From positions 1-15,406 of the forward strand of contig JAEZHF010000041.1 in assembly GCA_023416745.1 (NCBI GenBank): 15,406 nt of DNA, given 5' to 3'. Source of the DNA: Bacillota bacterium (GTDB lineage Bacteria > Bacillota > Clostridia > Christensenellales > SZUA-584). The position numbers were made by a program, and so were the translations under genes. Below are positions 1 to 7,405 of this stretch, piece after piece. Within the stretch, counting starts at the first letter, position 1; every line of letters begins with the position of its first letter. Under the pieces are notes generated by a model. The model searched no databases, was not told where the DNA came from, and saw only the letters and a program-made list of their open reading frames with translations.

Positions 1-820
1 TTTCAATCATGTAGTCAAAAACCTCCCTAATCATCGTATCCGGCGTTGATGCACCGGCGACAATGCCTATTATATCACCTAAACACATTTTTTCAAGTAA
101 TAGTTCACTTTTATGCTCAATATGATAGACATTTTCGCAGTGCTCTCTACATAATTCAAAAAGCTTCCTTGTATTTGAGCTTGAGAGCCCTCCAACAACG
201 ATCATCGTATCAGCTTTTTTGGAAATTTGGGCAGCTTCCTGCTGACGCAGCTGAGTGGCTGAGCAAATACTCATGAAGGGTATGATGTGATCGATGCGCG
301 ATTCCAGCGAAGACAACATATGTTTCCATTTATCCTGTGTAATTGTGGTCTGTGCGACAACAACAGCTTCATTTATATGGGGCAGCGCAATAACCTCTTC
401 GTCGCTGTAAACCGTCATCGCGCCTTTACCAGCCCACCCGATAGTACCAATGACTTCCGGATGTCCTTTTTCTCCTATAATTATGACTGGCTGCTGTAAT
501 TCAGCTGCTTTTCGTACACGCTCATGAATCCGCTTAACGAACGGGCAGGTGGCGTCGATATACTCAATTCCATGGTTTTTAAGCGCTTGATAAACCTCCG
601 GTGCGGCACCGTGAGACCGAATGACAACTGTAGTGCCGGGCTGTGCATCCTCCACGTGACGTATGCATCTCACGCCTCTGCTCTCCAAAGACCTGACGAC
701 ATCTTCATTATGAATGAGCGGCCCCAGCGTGGCTATGTTTTCCCCAATATGAGCTTCCACCGCATCGACCGCTCGTTTAACGCCGAAACAAAAACCGGCG
801 TGCTCAGCAAGAATAATCAA
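1..820 (-). CDS. ispH: 4-hydroxy-3-methylbut-2-enyl diphosphate reductase (IspH/LytB), 3' end outside window
   Basis: IspH is the [4Fe-4S] enzyme that reduces HMBPP to IPP and DMAPP in the last step of the MEP isoprenoid pathway. I translated 273 codons from the minus strand; the frame is still open at base 1. The three cluster cysteines are C11 (AGFCFG), C92 (DATCP) and C186 (SICSATQLRQ). Substrate-pocket signatures are also present: LIHN (H37), RSHGA (H70), GHPEV (E122), SSSN near 213-216 and AGASTP near 255-260. The start is TTG at 820, chosen because AAGGAG at 826-831 sits 5 nt upstream and the protein then begins at the usual family N-terminus. It lies 9 nt after plsC, whose stop codon overlaps this ribosome binding site, so the genes are cotranscribed. 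273 residues already cover the IspH core. In many Clostridia this gene is fused to ribosomal protein S1 repeats; whether that holds here cannot be seen. Confidence 0.96.
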   Translation of the reverse strand, partial: MIILAEHAGFCFGVKRAVDAVEAHIGENIATLGPLIHNEDVVRSLESRGVRCIRHVEDAQPGTTVVIRSHGAAPEVYQALKNHGIEYIDATCPFVKRIHERVRKAAELQQPVIIIGEKGHPEVIGTIGWAGKGAMTVYSDEEVIALPHINEAVVVAQTTITQDKWKHMLSSLESRIDHIIPFMSICSATQLRQQEAAQISKKADTMIVVGGLSSSNTRKLFELCREHCENVYHIEHKSELLLEKMCLGDIIGIVAGASTPDTMIREVFDYMIE

Positions 821-829
821 AGCAACTCC

Positions 830-1417
830 TTAGAACGTTGTGTTTCTCAGATCTTTGAGTTTATTTTCCAAAAACCGTGTGGCAGCCTCCACCGAATGTT
901 GATCGGTCTTGGTTCCGACATATTCGCTGAGATGAATCGGCTCGCCGATGATCAGCTTCATTCGTTTGAACAGCTTGTATTGTCCTTTGATAAAGACCGG
1001 AATCACGGGTGCATCGTTTTTCAGAGCGATCATTGCTGTGCCGGGTTCGAAGTGATTGATTTCGTTTGATTTTACACGCGTACCTTCTGGAAAAATGCCG
1101 AACAGTTTACCCGAACGCAATATTTTGAATGCATGGCGTATTGCTGCCAGATCGCCCTCTCCACGCCGCACCGGAAAAGCCTTGACAGCATAGAAAAACA
1201 TACGTGCCAGCTTATTCTTAAACAGTTCTATCTTTCCCATCCAGAATATCTGCCTGCGGAAAACCACAGCGATAAAAAGCGGATCCCACATACTGATATG
1301 ATTAGATATAATGACAGCCTTACCCTTGTGCCGGGTATTTTTCTTGCCGATAATCTTGGGAAAGAAAAGAAGATAAATGATCGGTTTGCCAATGAATCTT
1401 AATATCTGATATAGCAT
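830..1417 (-). CDS. plsC: 1-acyl-sn-glycerol-3-phosphate acyltransferase (PlsC family)
   Basis: Membrane-associated acyltransferase that should convert lysophosphatidic acid to phosphatidic acid in phospholipid synthesis. Of its 195 residues, the catalytic block NHISMWD (H40, D45) and the acyl-acceptor block FPEGTR (109-114) are intact, as is the later VIPVFIKG block near 136-145. A hydrophobic N-terminal stretch (about 4-22) fits a membrane-associated segment. The length is normal for the short bacterial PlsC type. The ATG at 1417 has AGGAG overlapping the cmk stop codon, and only 3 nt separate the two genes, so translation is likely coupled. The arrangement cmk-plsC-ispH is common in Clostridia. 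The exact acyl donor (acyl-ACP or acyl-CoA) cannot be told from sequence. Confidence 0.94.
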   Translation of the reverse strand: MLYQILRFIGKPIIYLLFFPKIIGKKNTRHKGKAVIISNHISMWDPLFIAVVFRRQIFWMGKIELFKNKLARMFFYAVKAFPVRRGEGDLAAIRHAFKILRSGKLFGIFPEGTRVKSNEINHFEPGTAMIALKNDAPVIPVFIKGQYKLFKRMKLIIGEPIHLSEYVGTKTDQHSVEAATRFLENKLKDLRNTTF

Positions 1418-1420
1418 GAT

Positions 1421-2083
1421 TCACTCCTGTCTGAGTCTGGACAAAACCGCATCCACAGCCGCGTCAATATCCATGTTCGTCGTGTCTATCAGAACAGCAT
1501 CATCCGCCTTTTTGAGCGGAGCCAGAGCACGTGAAGAATCGTTGGTATCCCTTTGCAACATTTCATCAAGCACACTGTCCATGCTTTTCTCGATACCTTT
1601 TGATAACAGCTCAGTGTGGCGGCGGCGCGCACGTTCCTTCGCGTCAGCCGTTACATAGAACTTGTGCGGTGCGTTGGGCAGCACATAGGTACCAATGTCG
1701 CGCCCGTCCAGAACCAGATTATATTGCCCGGCCACCTCCCGCTGCATCGCGACAAGCTTTTGGCGCACACACGGCAACGCAGATATATCAGAAGCAGCCG
1801 TTGATATCTCCGGGGTGCGGATGAATGGCATTACATTGACGCCATCCAGCAGCATTTGCTGCTCTTCGTCTACGTAGACCGTTTTCAGGTCTGCTGCGTC
1901 CAGCAATCGCGCCACCTGCAGCTCATCTTTCACGTTTACACCGGCCATTAAAGCCGCATAAGCCACCGCACGATACATAGCGCCAGTATCCAAATAATGA
2001 ATTTTAAGCGCTTTTGCAATCGCTTTAGCCAATGTGCTTTTCCCGGCTCCCGCCGGGCCGTCTATTGCTATGTTGATCATCAT
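1421..2083 (-). CDS. cmk: Cytidylate kinase
   Basis: Phosphorylates CMP and dCMP with ATP in the cytoplasm for pyrimidine nucleotide recycling. The 220-residue product has the P-loop GPAGAGKST (9-17), the LDTGAMYRA nucleoside-binding segment (about 31-39) and DGRDIGT (about 125-131), all hallmarks of the Cmk family, at the usual length. The ATG at 2083 overlaps the hutP-like stop codon as ATGA. A second in-frame ATG follows directly at 2080, so the first residue is uncertain by one codon. The ribosome binding site is weak (GGGTG), which suggests coupling to translation of the upstream gene. Confidence 0.97.
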   Translation of the reverse strand: MMINIAIDGPAGAGKSTLAKAIAKALKIHYLDTGAMYRAVAYAALMAGVNVKDELQVARLLDAADLKTVYVDEEQQMLLDGVNVMPFIRTPEISTAASDISALPCVRQKLVAMQREVAGQYNLVLDGRDIGTYVLPNAPHKFYVTADAKERARRRHTELLSKGIEKSMDSVLDEMLQRDTNDSSRALAPLKKADDAVLIDTTNMDIDAAVDAVLSRLRQE

Positions 2084-2487
2084 ATCACCCGATGCCCGAG
2101 CCCTATGGCGACTTCGTTAAGGTGAAGCAAACCAATGCCAAAGAACATGCCGACGGCCAGATGCTCACCAAAACGGGCGATCCCAATCTTACCGCCTACA
2201 TTGAGGCCAATAGCCTTGGATGTAATCTGCGATATGGCCTCCCGCGTCGCTCCGGCGACCGTGCCTTCTTCATGATGCGTTTCACCGATTATGTTTTCAC
2301 GCTTTGCAGCAACGACACAGCATTCCACGATGCGCATCACAGACGCAAGAAATTCCCCTCCGAAATCGACGGCCGCCACTCTGATGTTAACTTCGGCATA
2401 TCGGGCTTTCAATAATTTTTCATCTTCTCTTGAAGATGACAGAGCCAGCCGTATCGCCGCTCGGGCAACATCCTTGCTTCCGGGCAT
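2080..2487 (-). CDS. HutP-family protein upstream of cmk
   Basis: 135-residue protein resembling the HutP family, known in Bacillus as an RNA-binding antiterminator activated by L-histidine and Mg2+. Visible features are KDVARAAIRLAL near the N-terminus, the conserved core ETHHEEGTVAGATREAIS (69-86), GLNVGGKIGIAR (94-105) and the C-terminal EVAIGLGHRVI. Histidines occur at 71, 72, 109, 122 and 132. In my by-eye alignment the two mid-protein metal-binding histidines of B. subtilis HutP (H73, H77) fall on glycines, while a His pair sits just upstream, so ligand binding need not be the same. No histidine-utilisation gene is nearby; it heads the cmk-plsC-ispH operon, a position I recall for other Clostridia. 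The ATG at 2487 is supported by GGAGGA at 2497-2502 and a promoter 40 nt upstream. The family assignment is good; the function here is unknown. Confidence 0.85.
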   Translation of the reverse strand: MPGSKDVARAAIRLALSSSREDEKLLKARYAEVNIRVAAVDFGGEFLASVMRIVECCVVAAKRENIIGETHHEEGTVAGATREAISQITSKAIGLNVGGKIGIARFGEHLAVGMFFGIGLLHLNEVAIGLGHRVI

Positions 2488-2526
2488 ATGCCAGTTTTCC
2501 TCCGTAGTTTATTTAAAGCCGTCCTC

Positions 2527-2555
2527 ATTATATTAAATTATCGTAATTTTAACAA
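2527..2555 (-). promoter_or_regulatory. Sigma-A promoter of the hutP-like/cmk/plsC/ispH operon
   Basis: On the minus strand the -35 element TTGTTA (2555-2550) is followed by exactly 17 bp and a perfect -10 TATAAT (2532-2527). Transcription would start near 2520 and give a leader of about 33 nt. No hairpin or hut-like attenuator is visible in that leader. Confidence 0.8.
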
Positions 2556-2568
2556 TGATGAATCTCTC

Positions 2569-2578
2569 CAGACGTCTG
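2569..2578. repeat. 10-bp perfect palindrome between divergent genes
   Basis: CAGACGTCTG is a perfect 10-bp palindrome 13 bp upstream of the -35 of the hutP-like operon. It lies in the 203-bp gap between that operon and the divergent zinc-ribbon gene. Its position would suit an operator, but nothing else supports that. The rest of this gap is AT-rich, with no gene that I can support. Confidence 0.35.
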
Positions 2579-2661
2579 AATATCCGTCATATCGGGCTTT
2601 TATTATGGCTGGTTTTGTATTATTATATATAAAAAATAGAATTATTTTTGTATTTATGGGA

Positions 2662-2667
2662 TATAAT
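2662..2667 (+). promoter_or_regulatory. Candidate -10 element of the zinc-ribbon gene
   Basis: A perfect TATAAT lies 23 nt before the ATG at 2691. The 16-18 bp upstream window holds no good -35 match, and the TGn extension is not exact (TGGGA precedes it). The leader would be only about 17 nt, just enough for the AGAGGTG ribosome binding site at 2678-2684. Plausible but weak. Confidence 0.35.
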
Positions 2668-2690
2668 ATCGATTTTAAGAGGTGTTTCAA

Positions 2691-3755
2691 ATGAATTCCA
2701 ACCAGGATACCTTTTATTGCCCGTCATGCGGGGCTGAAATGAAGCTGGATAACGGTTCTTTGACCTGCCCTTACTGTGACCGGAAGGAACAGCTGTGTGC
2801 CTCCAATTCCGATACAGCGGATTTGGATTTTAACGCAATTGAAGCAGAATCTATTTGGGTGACCCCTGTGGTGGAACGTTGCAGCAGTTGCGGCAGCGAA
2901 TCAGCGCGCATTTCCTCAGGTTCGTCCACAGTGTGCGTCCACTGTGCGAGCAACAGCATGTCGCCTTCCAACAAGCCGTATGGTGTGCGACCTTCCCGGG
3001 TCGCGCCATTCAAGCTGACAGCCACGCAAGCCGCCACTCGTTTGGAGGACTGGCTGAAAAAGCGTTTGCTGGCTCCTTTTTCGTTTAAAAGGGAATTGTC
3101 ATCCGGCAGCATAAATGGTTTATACCTGCCGTATTGGAGCTTTGGTGCCGGTGCGAATGCTGAATACGCAGGCCAAGCCGGTAGTTATTATCAGGATACC
3201 GAGATCAACACATCCTCCTCGGACGACAGAACGGAAGCAAAGCGCCGACGTGTACGCAAGGTGCGCTGGCGTATGGTCTCCGGTAACTACAACGAGAATT
3301 TCATTAACGTAATTTTTGGAGATGCCAGTTATACCAATTCAAAGGTAATCAAACATATTGAGCCCTTCAAGCTGAGCGAACTGGTCAAATACGATGATAA
3401 GCACATTTCCGGATTTGCAGTTGAGCGCTACAAGCTGGGGCTCAAAGCAAGCTGGGAGCGCGCGAAAGCATACATGGACTCCGTGCTGCGCGATGACATC
3501 ACCGCCATCGTCAAGCGCGGGAGCGACGTGAATGGCGCCGTCAACATCTGTACGAAGTATACGGACATCGAATATCAGCTTTTACTCCTGCCCGTCTGGA
3601 TATCCACTTACCGTTACCGGAACAAAGCGTTTAATGTGTATATAAACGGACAGACCGGCGATATATACGGAGAATCGCCGGTCAGCATATTGAAAATAGG
3701 TATTATCGTTCTGGCTGCGGCAGCGGTCGCCGCGCTGCTGATTTTGCTGTTATAG
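2691..3755 (+). CDS. Double zinc-ribbon protein with C-terminal membrane anchor
   Basis: 354 residues. Two four-cysteine zinc ribbons lie at the N-terminus: C10/C13/C26/C29 and C64/C67/C82/C85. A middle region carries the LYLPYW motif (144-149) and an Arg/Lys-rich patch (KRRRVRKVRWR, 184-194). A conserved-looking LLLLPVWISTYRYRNKAFNV block (297-316) leads into NGQTGDIYGESP. The last 20 residues (about 335-354) form a single hydrophobic anchor of Ile, Ala and Leu. The pattern fits Bacillota proteins usually named TFIIB-type zinc-ribbon-containing, whose job is not known to me. The ATG at 2691 is preferred over an in-frame GTG at 2682 because that GTG lies inside the ribosome binding site (AGAGGTG). 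It is probably transcribed alone, and its 3' end overlaps the convergent GIY-YIG gene by 6 bp. No substrate or partner can be proposed. Confidence 0.88.
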   Translation: MNSNQDTFYCPSCGAEMKLDNGSLTCPYCDRKEQLCASNSDTADLDFNAIEAESIWVTPVVERCSSCGSESARISSGSSTVCVHCASNSMSPSNKPYGVRPSRVAPFKLTATQAATRLEDWLKKRLLAPFSFKRELSSGSINGLYLPYWSFGAGANAEYAGQAGSYYQDTEINTSSSDDRTEAKRRRVRKVRWRMVSGNYNENFINVIFGDASYTNSKVIKHIEPFKLSELVKYDDKHISGFAVERYKLGLKASWERAKAYMDSVLRDDITAIVKRGSDVNGAVNICTKYTDIEYQLLLLPVWISTYRYRNKAFNVYINGQTGDIYGESPVSILKIGIIVLAAAAVAALLILLL

Positions 3756-4004
3756 CGGTTCGCCCCCAACATCGATCAAGGCCAACTTTTCACCGCGGCT
3801 TAGCTTTTTCAGCGCATATTCGCGTCGCATCGCTTCGGCACGGGTGTCATAGCTCTCCGTGTATCTGAGCCGGGCGGGCAACCGGCTTCTCACATATTTA
3901 CTCCCCCGGCCAGCATTGTGCTGTTTAAGCCTGTTATCAAGATCCCGTGTCCACCCTGTATACAGGCTGCCGTCCGCACATTCCAGCAAATAGACCCAGA
4001 ACAT
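3750..4004 (-). CDS. GIY-YIG domain protein, UPF0213/YhbQ type
   Basis: 84-residue single-domain protein of the GIY-YIG nuclease superfamily. The core strands are WVYLLEC (3-9) and LYTGWT (14-19), the latter being this subfamily's form of the YIG motif. R25 follows in the DLDNRLKQHN helix, then E57 and the RREYALKKLSRGEKLALI helix. The length (usual range about 80-100) and sequence match the UPF0213 family. YhbQ-like members are reported to act on DNA, but the role of this one is inferred only. It starts 3 nt after the degV stop with no clear ribosome binding site, so translation probably depends on degV. The ATG at 4004 must be close to the true start because the GIY strand begins at residue 3. 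Its stop overlaps the end of the convergent zinc-ribbon gene. Confidence 0.9.
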   Translation of the reverse strand: MFWVYLLECADGSLYTGWTRDLDNRLKQHNAGRGSKYVRSRLPARLRYTESYDTRAEAMRREYALKKLSRGEKLALIDVGGEPL

Positions 4005-4007
4005 GTA

Positions 4008-4847
4008 CTATTTATATATGAAGAGAACGCCGATGGTTCCCGGTCCGCAATGCGTCGAAATCGTCGGCGAAGCGTCTGTGATTATCACGTTTGCGAAGCC
4101 ATATTCCTTCTCCAGGCGCGATTTTACAGCCTCCGCTTTCTCAGACAGGCAGTGTGTCACGAATATGCGATTGGGATCTATGTCCGCCGCCCTTTCCATC
4201 ACCTGATCTAAGTATTTATCAACAAAATGTGCGCCCCGGAATTTTGATGTGGGAACAATCTCGCCGCCGCGCAGCTCCAGCTTGGGCTTTATTTGCAGTC
4301 GGCTGCCAACGATGGATACCAGCCGTGAGCATCGGCCACCCATATAAAGATATTTCAGCGTATCCACCACGAAGCTGGCCTGCACCTTCTCACGGATGCT
4401 GATCGCGTGCTGTGTAACCTCGTCAAGGCTGGCTCCGGCCCGCGCCAGATCCGATGCTTCGAGCACCTGCAGCCCAACGCCGGTAGACAGACTCATTGAA
4501 TCCACAATGGATATACGGTCAATCCCGATCTGTTCCGCCGCCGTTTTAGCGTTTTGCATCGTACTGGATAGAAGGCTGCTGATGCCAATGAAGAATATGT
4601 CAAACCCCTCTTCCAGCCACCGTCTGAACACAACTTCAAAATCATAGGCGTTGACCGCGGCTGATTTGGGCAGCACGCCGGTAGAATTGGCAAATTCAAA
4701 CAACATCCGGCTGGACAGGTTTTGATCATCCGGATACGTATCTTCGCCCAGTATTATGTGCAGAGGAACACGTTCGATGCCGTGCTCTTCCAACAATTCA
4801 AATGGTAGGTCGCATGTACTGTCAGTAATGATCTTCACTTTTCTCAT
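4008..4847 (-). CDS. DegV family fatty-acid-binding protein
   Basis: 279 residues, full length for the DegV family. These proteins hold a single fatty acid; in the FakA/FakB system the FakB partner presents it for phosphorylation and entry into phospholipid synthesis. Seen here: TDSTCD (8-13), PKSAAVN (60-66) at the place of the usual TSQPS-type loop, ISSLLSSTMQNA (89-100), VDSMSLSTGVG (115-125), LYMGGR (167-172), KPKLEL (187-192) and THCGPGTIG (265-273). The start ATG at 4847 has AGGAG at 4856-4860 and a promoter upstream. The downstream partner is the GIY-YIG gene, not a fakA kinase, so whether this is a functional FakB is open. Family call firm, substrate inferred. Confidence 0.93.
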   Translation of the reverse strand: MRKVKIITDSTCDLPFELLEEHGIERVPLHIILGEDTYPDDQNLSSRMLFEFANSTGVLPKSAAVNAYDFEVVFRRWLEEGFDIFFIGISSLLSSTMQNAKTAAEQIGIDRISIVDSMSLSTGVGLQVLEASDLARAGASLDEVTQHAISIREKVQASFVVDTLKYLYMGGRCSRLVSIVGSRLQIKPKLELRGGEIVPTSKFRGAHFVDKYLDQVMERAADIDPNRIFVTHCLSEKAEAVKSRLEKEYGFANVIITDASPTISTHCGPGTIGVLFIYK

Positions 4848-4903
4848 GAGTTGCTCTCCTAACGGCAGAAGTATATATATGATGCCTTTATATAGACTTA
4901 TAA

Positions 4904-4932
4904 ATTATACCATTTCAAAATGGGGTTGTCCA
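4904..4932 (-). promoter_or_regulatory. Sigma-A promoter of degV
   Basis: On the minus strand -35 TGGACA (4932-4927), a 17-bp spacer and a perfect -10 TATAAT (4909-4904). The predicted start near 4897 leaves a leader of about 50 nt. Together with the lonA promoter it fills the 237-bp divergent gap, in which I see no further gene. Confidence 0.7.
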
Positions 4933-5024
4933 AGCAATAATGTAACTGAGATGTTAATTGTGCCGGAGGTTATCGAGTGTAATTTTCAAAGCCAATAGAA
5001 GGCGGTCCCCTTTGAGACTTCGGG

Positions 5025-5053
5025 TTGCAGATGGTTCTTTTTTAATGTATAAT
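5025..5053 (+). promoter_or_regulatory. Sigma-A promoter of lonA-engB-phosphoesterase operon
   Basis: -35 TTGCAG (5025-5030), a spacer of exactly 17 bp and a perfect -10 TATAAT (5048-5053). The start would be near 5060, with GGAGGA at 5073-5078 and the ATG at 5085. I see no CIRCE inverted repeat and no CtsR heptad repeat here, so classical heat-shock repressors of Bacillota are not indicated. Confidence 0.75.
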
Positions 5054-5084
5054 ACACCAGCAAATAACAGATGGAGGATGTTCC

Positions 5085-7403
5085 ATGACCAACATCATGC
5101 CGATGGTGGCTTTGAGAGATGTCATCGTTTTTCCATATATGGCTCTGCATTTCGAGGTGGGGCGCGAAAAATCCATTGCCGCATTGGAGAAGGCAATGGA
5201 AGACGACCAGATTATTTTCCTTGCGGCGCAAAAAGACAAAGAGGTCTCCGAACCTTCTGCTGAGGATATTTACGAGGTCGGCACTGTTTCAAAAATAAAA
5301 CAGATATTGAAACTGCCGGGTGATATCATCCGTGTGCTGGTCAAAGGTATATACCGCGCGCGCATCGTCAGTTACATTAAAACGGAGCCTTACCTTGAGG
5401 TGGAAACTTCTCAGCTCGTTTACGAACCGCTACCGGATTCAGAAACGAAGGAGCTGGCGCTGCGCCGCATGGTTCTAGGTCTCTTTGAAGAACTGACCAA
5501 TATCAGCACCAAGGTGTCCTCCGAGCTGTTATCCTCCGTCAACAGTGTGGACGACGCCGGACAGATGGCAGACATCATTGCCTCCAGCGTTATATTCAAG
5601 CTGGAGGACAAGCAGCGGCTGCTGGAGTTCATAAACGTCAATGAGCGGTTGGAACTTCTGGTCAGTATACTCACCAGCGAGCTTGAGATTACTGCCATTG
5701 AGAACGAGATACGCGGCAAGGTGCGCAAGCAGATCGACAAGTCTCAGAAGGAATACGTGCTTCGCGAGCAGATGCGCGCCATACAGAGTGAGCTTGGTGA
5801 GTCAGGCAGTATGCAATCTGAGGCTGACGAGCTCAGAGAACGGCTCGCCGTTCTGGATGTGAGTGACGACATTCGTGAAAAGGCGGAGAAAGAAATATCC
5901 CGCATGGAAAAGCTCTCCTTGGGTTCTCCTGAGCTGAGCGTAATCCGTACCTACGTGGATTGGATACTTGACCTGCCGTGGGGCGTAACCACCGAAGACA
6001 ACCTCGATCTCACCCATGCCCGAAAGATACTGGACGAGGATCATTACGGTCTGGAAAAGGTGAAGGACCGTATCATCGAATATCTGGCGGTGCTGGCCCG
6101 CAAGAAGGACATGCGCGGACCCATACTGTGCTTCGTTGGGCCGCCGGGCACCGGCAAAACGTCCATCGCCCGTTCCATCGCGCGCGCTGTGGGACGTAAA
6201 TTCGTGCGCACTTCGCTGGGCGGCGTGCGCGACGAAGCGGAGATACGCGGACATCGGCGCACATACATCGGCGCGATACCGGGGCGAATCATCGCGTCCA
6301 TTAAGCAGGCGGGCAGCACCAACCCCGTGTTCCTGTTTGACGAAATCGATAAGATGTCCAGCGATTTCCGTGGTGATCCCGCGTCGGCGATGCTTGAGGT
6401 GCTGGACCCGGAGATCAACAATAGCTTTCGTGACCACTATCTTGATCTGCCGTTCAACCTTGAGCACGTGATGTTCCTGACGACAGCCAACAGCTATGAA
6501 TCGATACCGGCTCCTCTTCTGGACAGAATGGAAATGATCGAGCTGTCCAGTTACACCGAGCTGGAGAAGATCGGTATCGCAAAGAACCATTTGATACCCA
6601 AACAGCGCGAGGCGCACAGCCTGGAGCCGCTTGAAGCGGTGATACGTGACAGCGCTCTCACTGAAATCATACGTCGCTACACGCGTGAGGCGGGTGTTCG
6701 AGAGCTTGAGCGCAAGATCGCAACGGTTTTTCGCAAGTGCGTCGTGGAATTATCCGGTCGGCGTGGCAGCATCGTCGTGACAAAGAATTCAGTACATAAA
6801 TATCTGGGCGCACCGATATATTCACAGACTGCTTCCGAAGCTGCAGACCGCGTCGGCGTCGTGATGGGCCTCGCGTGGACTGCCGCGGGTGGCCAGACGC
6901 TCGTGGTTGAAGCGATCCGTATGCACGGCAAGGGCAAGCTGCAACTGACCGGCAAGCTGGGTGAGGTGATGCAGGAATCTGCCAAGGCCGCGCTGAGCTA
7001 CGTGCGTGCCAACAGCAAGGCATTGCGCATAGACGAGGATTTCATTGACAATACGGACATCCATATCCACCTGCCGGAAGGCGCTATCCCCAAGGACGGC
7101 CCCTCAGCGGGCATCACCATCGCGACGGCGCTGGTATCCGTGCTTTCGGGCTGCTCCGTGCGCCGCGACATAGCCATGACGGGCGAGCTGACGTTGACGG
7201 GACGCGTATTGCCCATCGGCGGCCTTAAGGAAAAGGCTCTGGCTGCGTTGAAGGTGGGCATCAAGACGATCATCATCCCTCATGGAAACGATAAGGATCT
7301 GGATTCGATGCCGCCCGCTGTGCGCAAGAACATCAATTTCATTCGCGTATCCGAACTGGATGAGGTGCTGCGCATCGCGATCAATCCCGCTCAGGAGTCT
7401 TAA
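5085..7403 (+). CDS. lon: ATP-dependent Lon protease (LonA)
   Basis: Cytosolic AAA+ serine protease that degrades misfolded and regulatory proteins. The 772 residues hold the LonA order. First comes the N-terminal substrate-binding domain (about 5-200, starting MPMVALRDVIVFPYM), then a coiled helical linker (about 200-300). The AAA+ module follows, with Walker A GPPGTGKT (352-359) and Walker B FLFDEIDK (D419, E420). Last is the protease domain with catalytic S674 in KDGPSAGIT and K717 in GGLKEKALAA, 43 residues apart as in E. coli Lon (S679/K722). Nothing essential is missing and the length is typical. The start ATG has GGAGGA 6 nt upstream. It is first in an operon with engB, 2 nt downstream, the order known from B. 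subtilis. Confidence 0.98.
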   Translation: MTNIMPMVALRDVIVFPYMALHFEVGREKSIAALEKAMEDDQIIFLAAQKDKEVSEPSAEDIYEVGTVSKIKQILKLPGDIIRVLVKGIYRARIVSYIKTEPYLEVETSQLVYEPLPDSETKELALRRMVLGLFEELTNISTKVSSELLSSVNSVDDAGQMADIIASSVIFKLEDKQRLLEFINVNERLELLVSILTSELEITAIENEIRGKVRKQIDKSQKEYVLREQMRAIQSELGESGSMQSEADELRERLAVLDVSDDIREKAEKEISRMEKLSLGSPELSVIRTYVDWILDLPWGVTTEDNLDLTHARKILDEDHYGLEKVKDRIIEYLAVLARKKDMRGPILCFVGPPGTGKTSIARSIARAVGRKFVRTSLGGVRDEAEIRGHRRTYIGAIPGRIIASIKQAGSTNPVFLFDEIDKMSSDFRGDPASAMLEVLDPEINNSFRDHYLDLPFNLEHVMFLTTANSYESIPAPLLDRMEMIELSSYTELEKIGIAKNHLIPKQREAHSLEPLEAVIRDSALTEIIRRYTREAGVRELERKIATVFRKCVVELSGRRGSIVVTKNSVHKYLGAPIYSQTASEAADRVGVVMGLAWTAAGGQTLVVEAIRMHGKGKLQLTGKLGEVMQESAKAALSYVRANSKALRIDEDFIDNTDIHIHLPEGAIPKDGPSAGITIATALVSVLSGCSVRRDIAMTGELTLTGRVLPIGGLKEKALAALKVGIKTIIIPHGNDKDLDSMPPAVRKNINFIRVSELDEVLRIAINPAQES

Positions 7404-7405
7404 AG

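Noticed and set aside
524..1069. Plus-strand ORF of 181 codons over ispH and plsC
   Set aside because: The minus strand here encodes clear IspH and PlsC motifs; the plus frame shows no recognisable domain and is a shadow.
2488..2694. 68-codon plus-strand ORF in the gap before the zinc-ribbon gene
   Set aside because: It starts without a ribosome binding site, crosses the cmk-operon promoter and is rich in codons expected from AT-rich spacer.
3720..3751. GC-rich hairpin followed by a T-rich stretch near the end of the zinc-ribbon gene
   Set aside because: The 6-bp stem has a short, interrupted T run and lies in Ala/Leu codons of the membrane anchor, which give such repeats by themselves.
4933..5084. 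Heat-shock operator (CIRCE or CtsR box) before lon
   Set aside because: Neither the TTAGCACTC/GAGTGCTAA repeat nor GGTCAAA heptads could be found.
5802..6617. Minus-strand ORF of 271 codons inside lon
   Set aside because: It lies wholly over the Lon AAA+ region on the opposite strand, has no ribosome binding site or known motif, and is explained by codon bias of lon.
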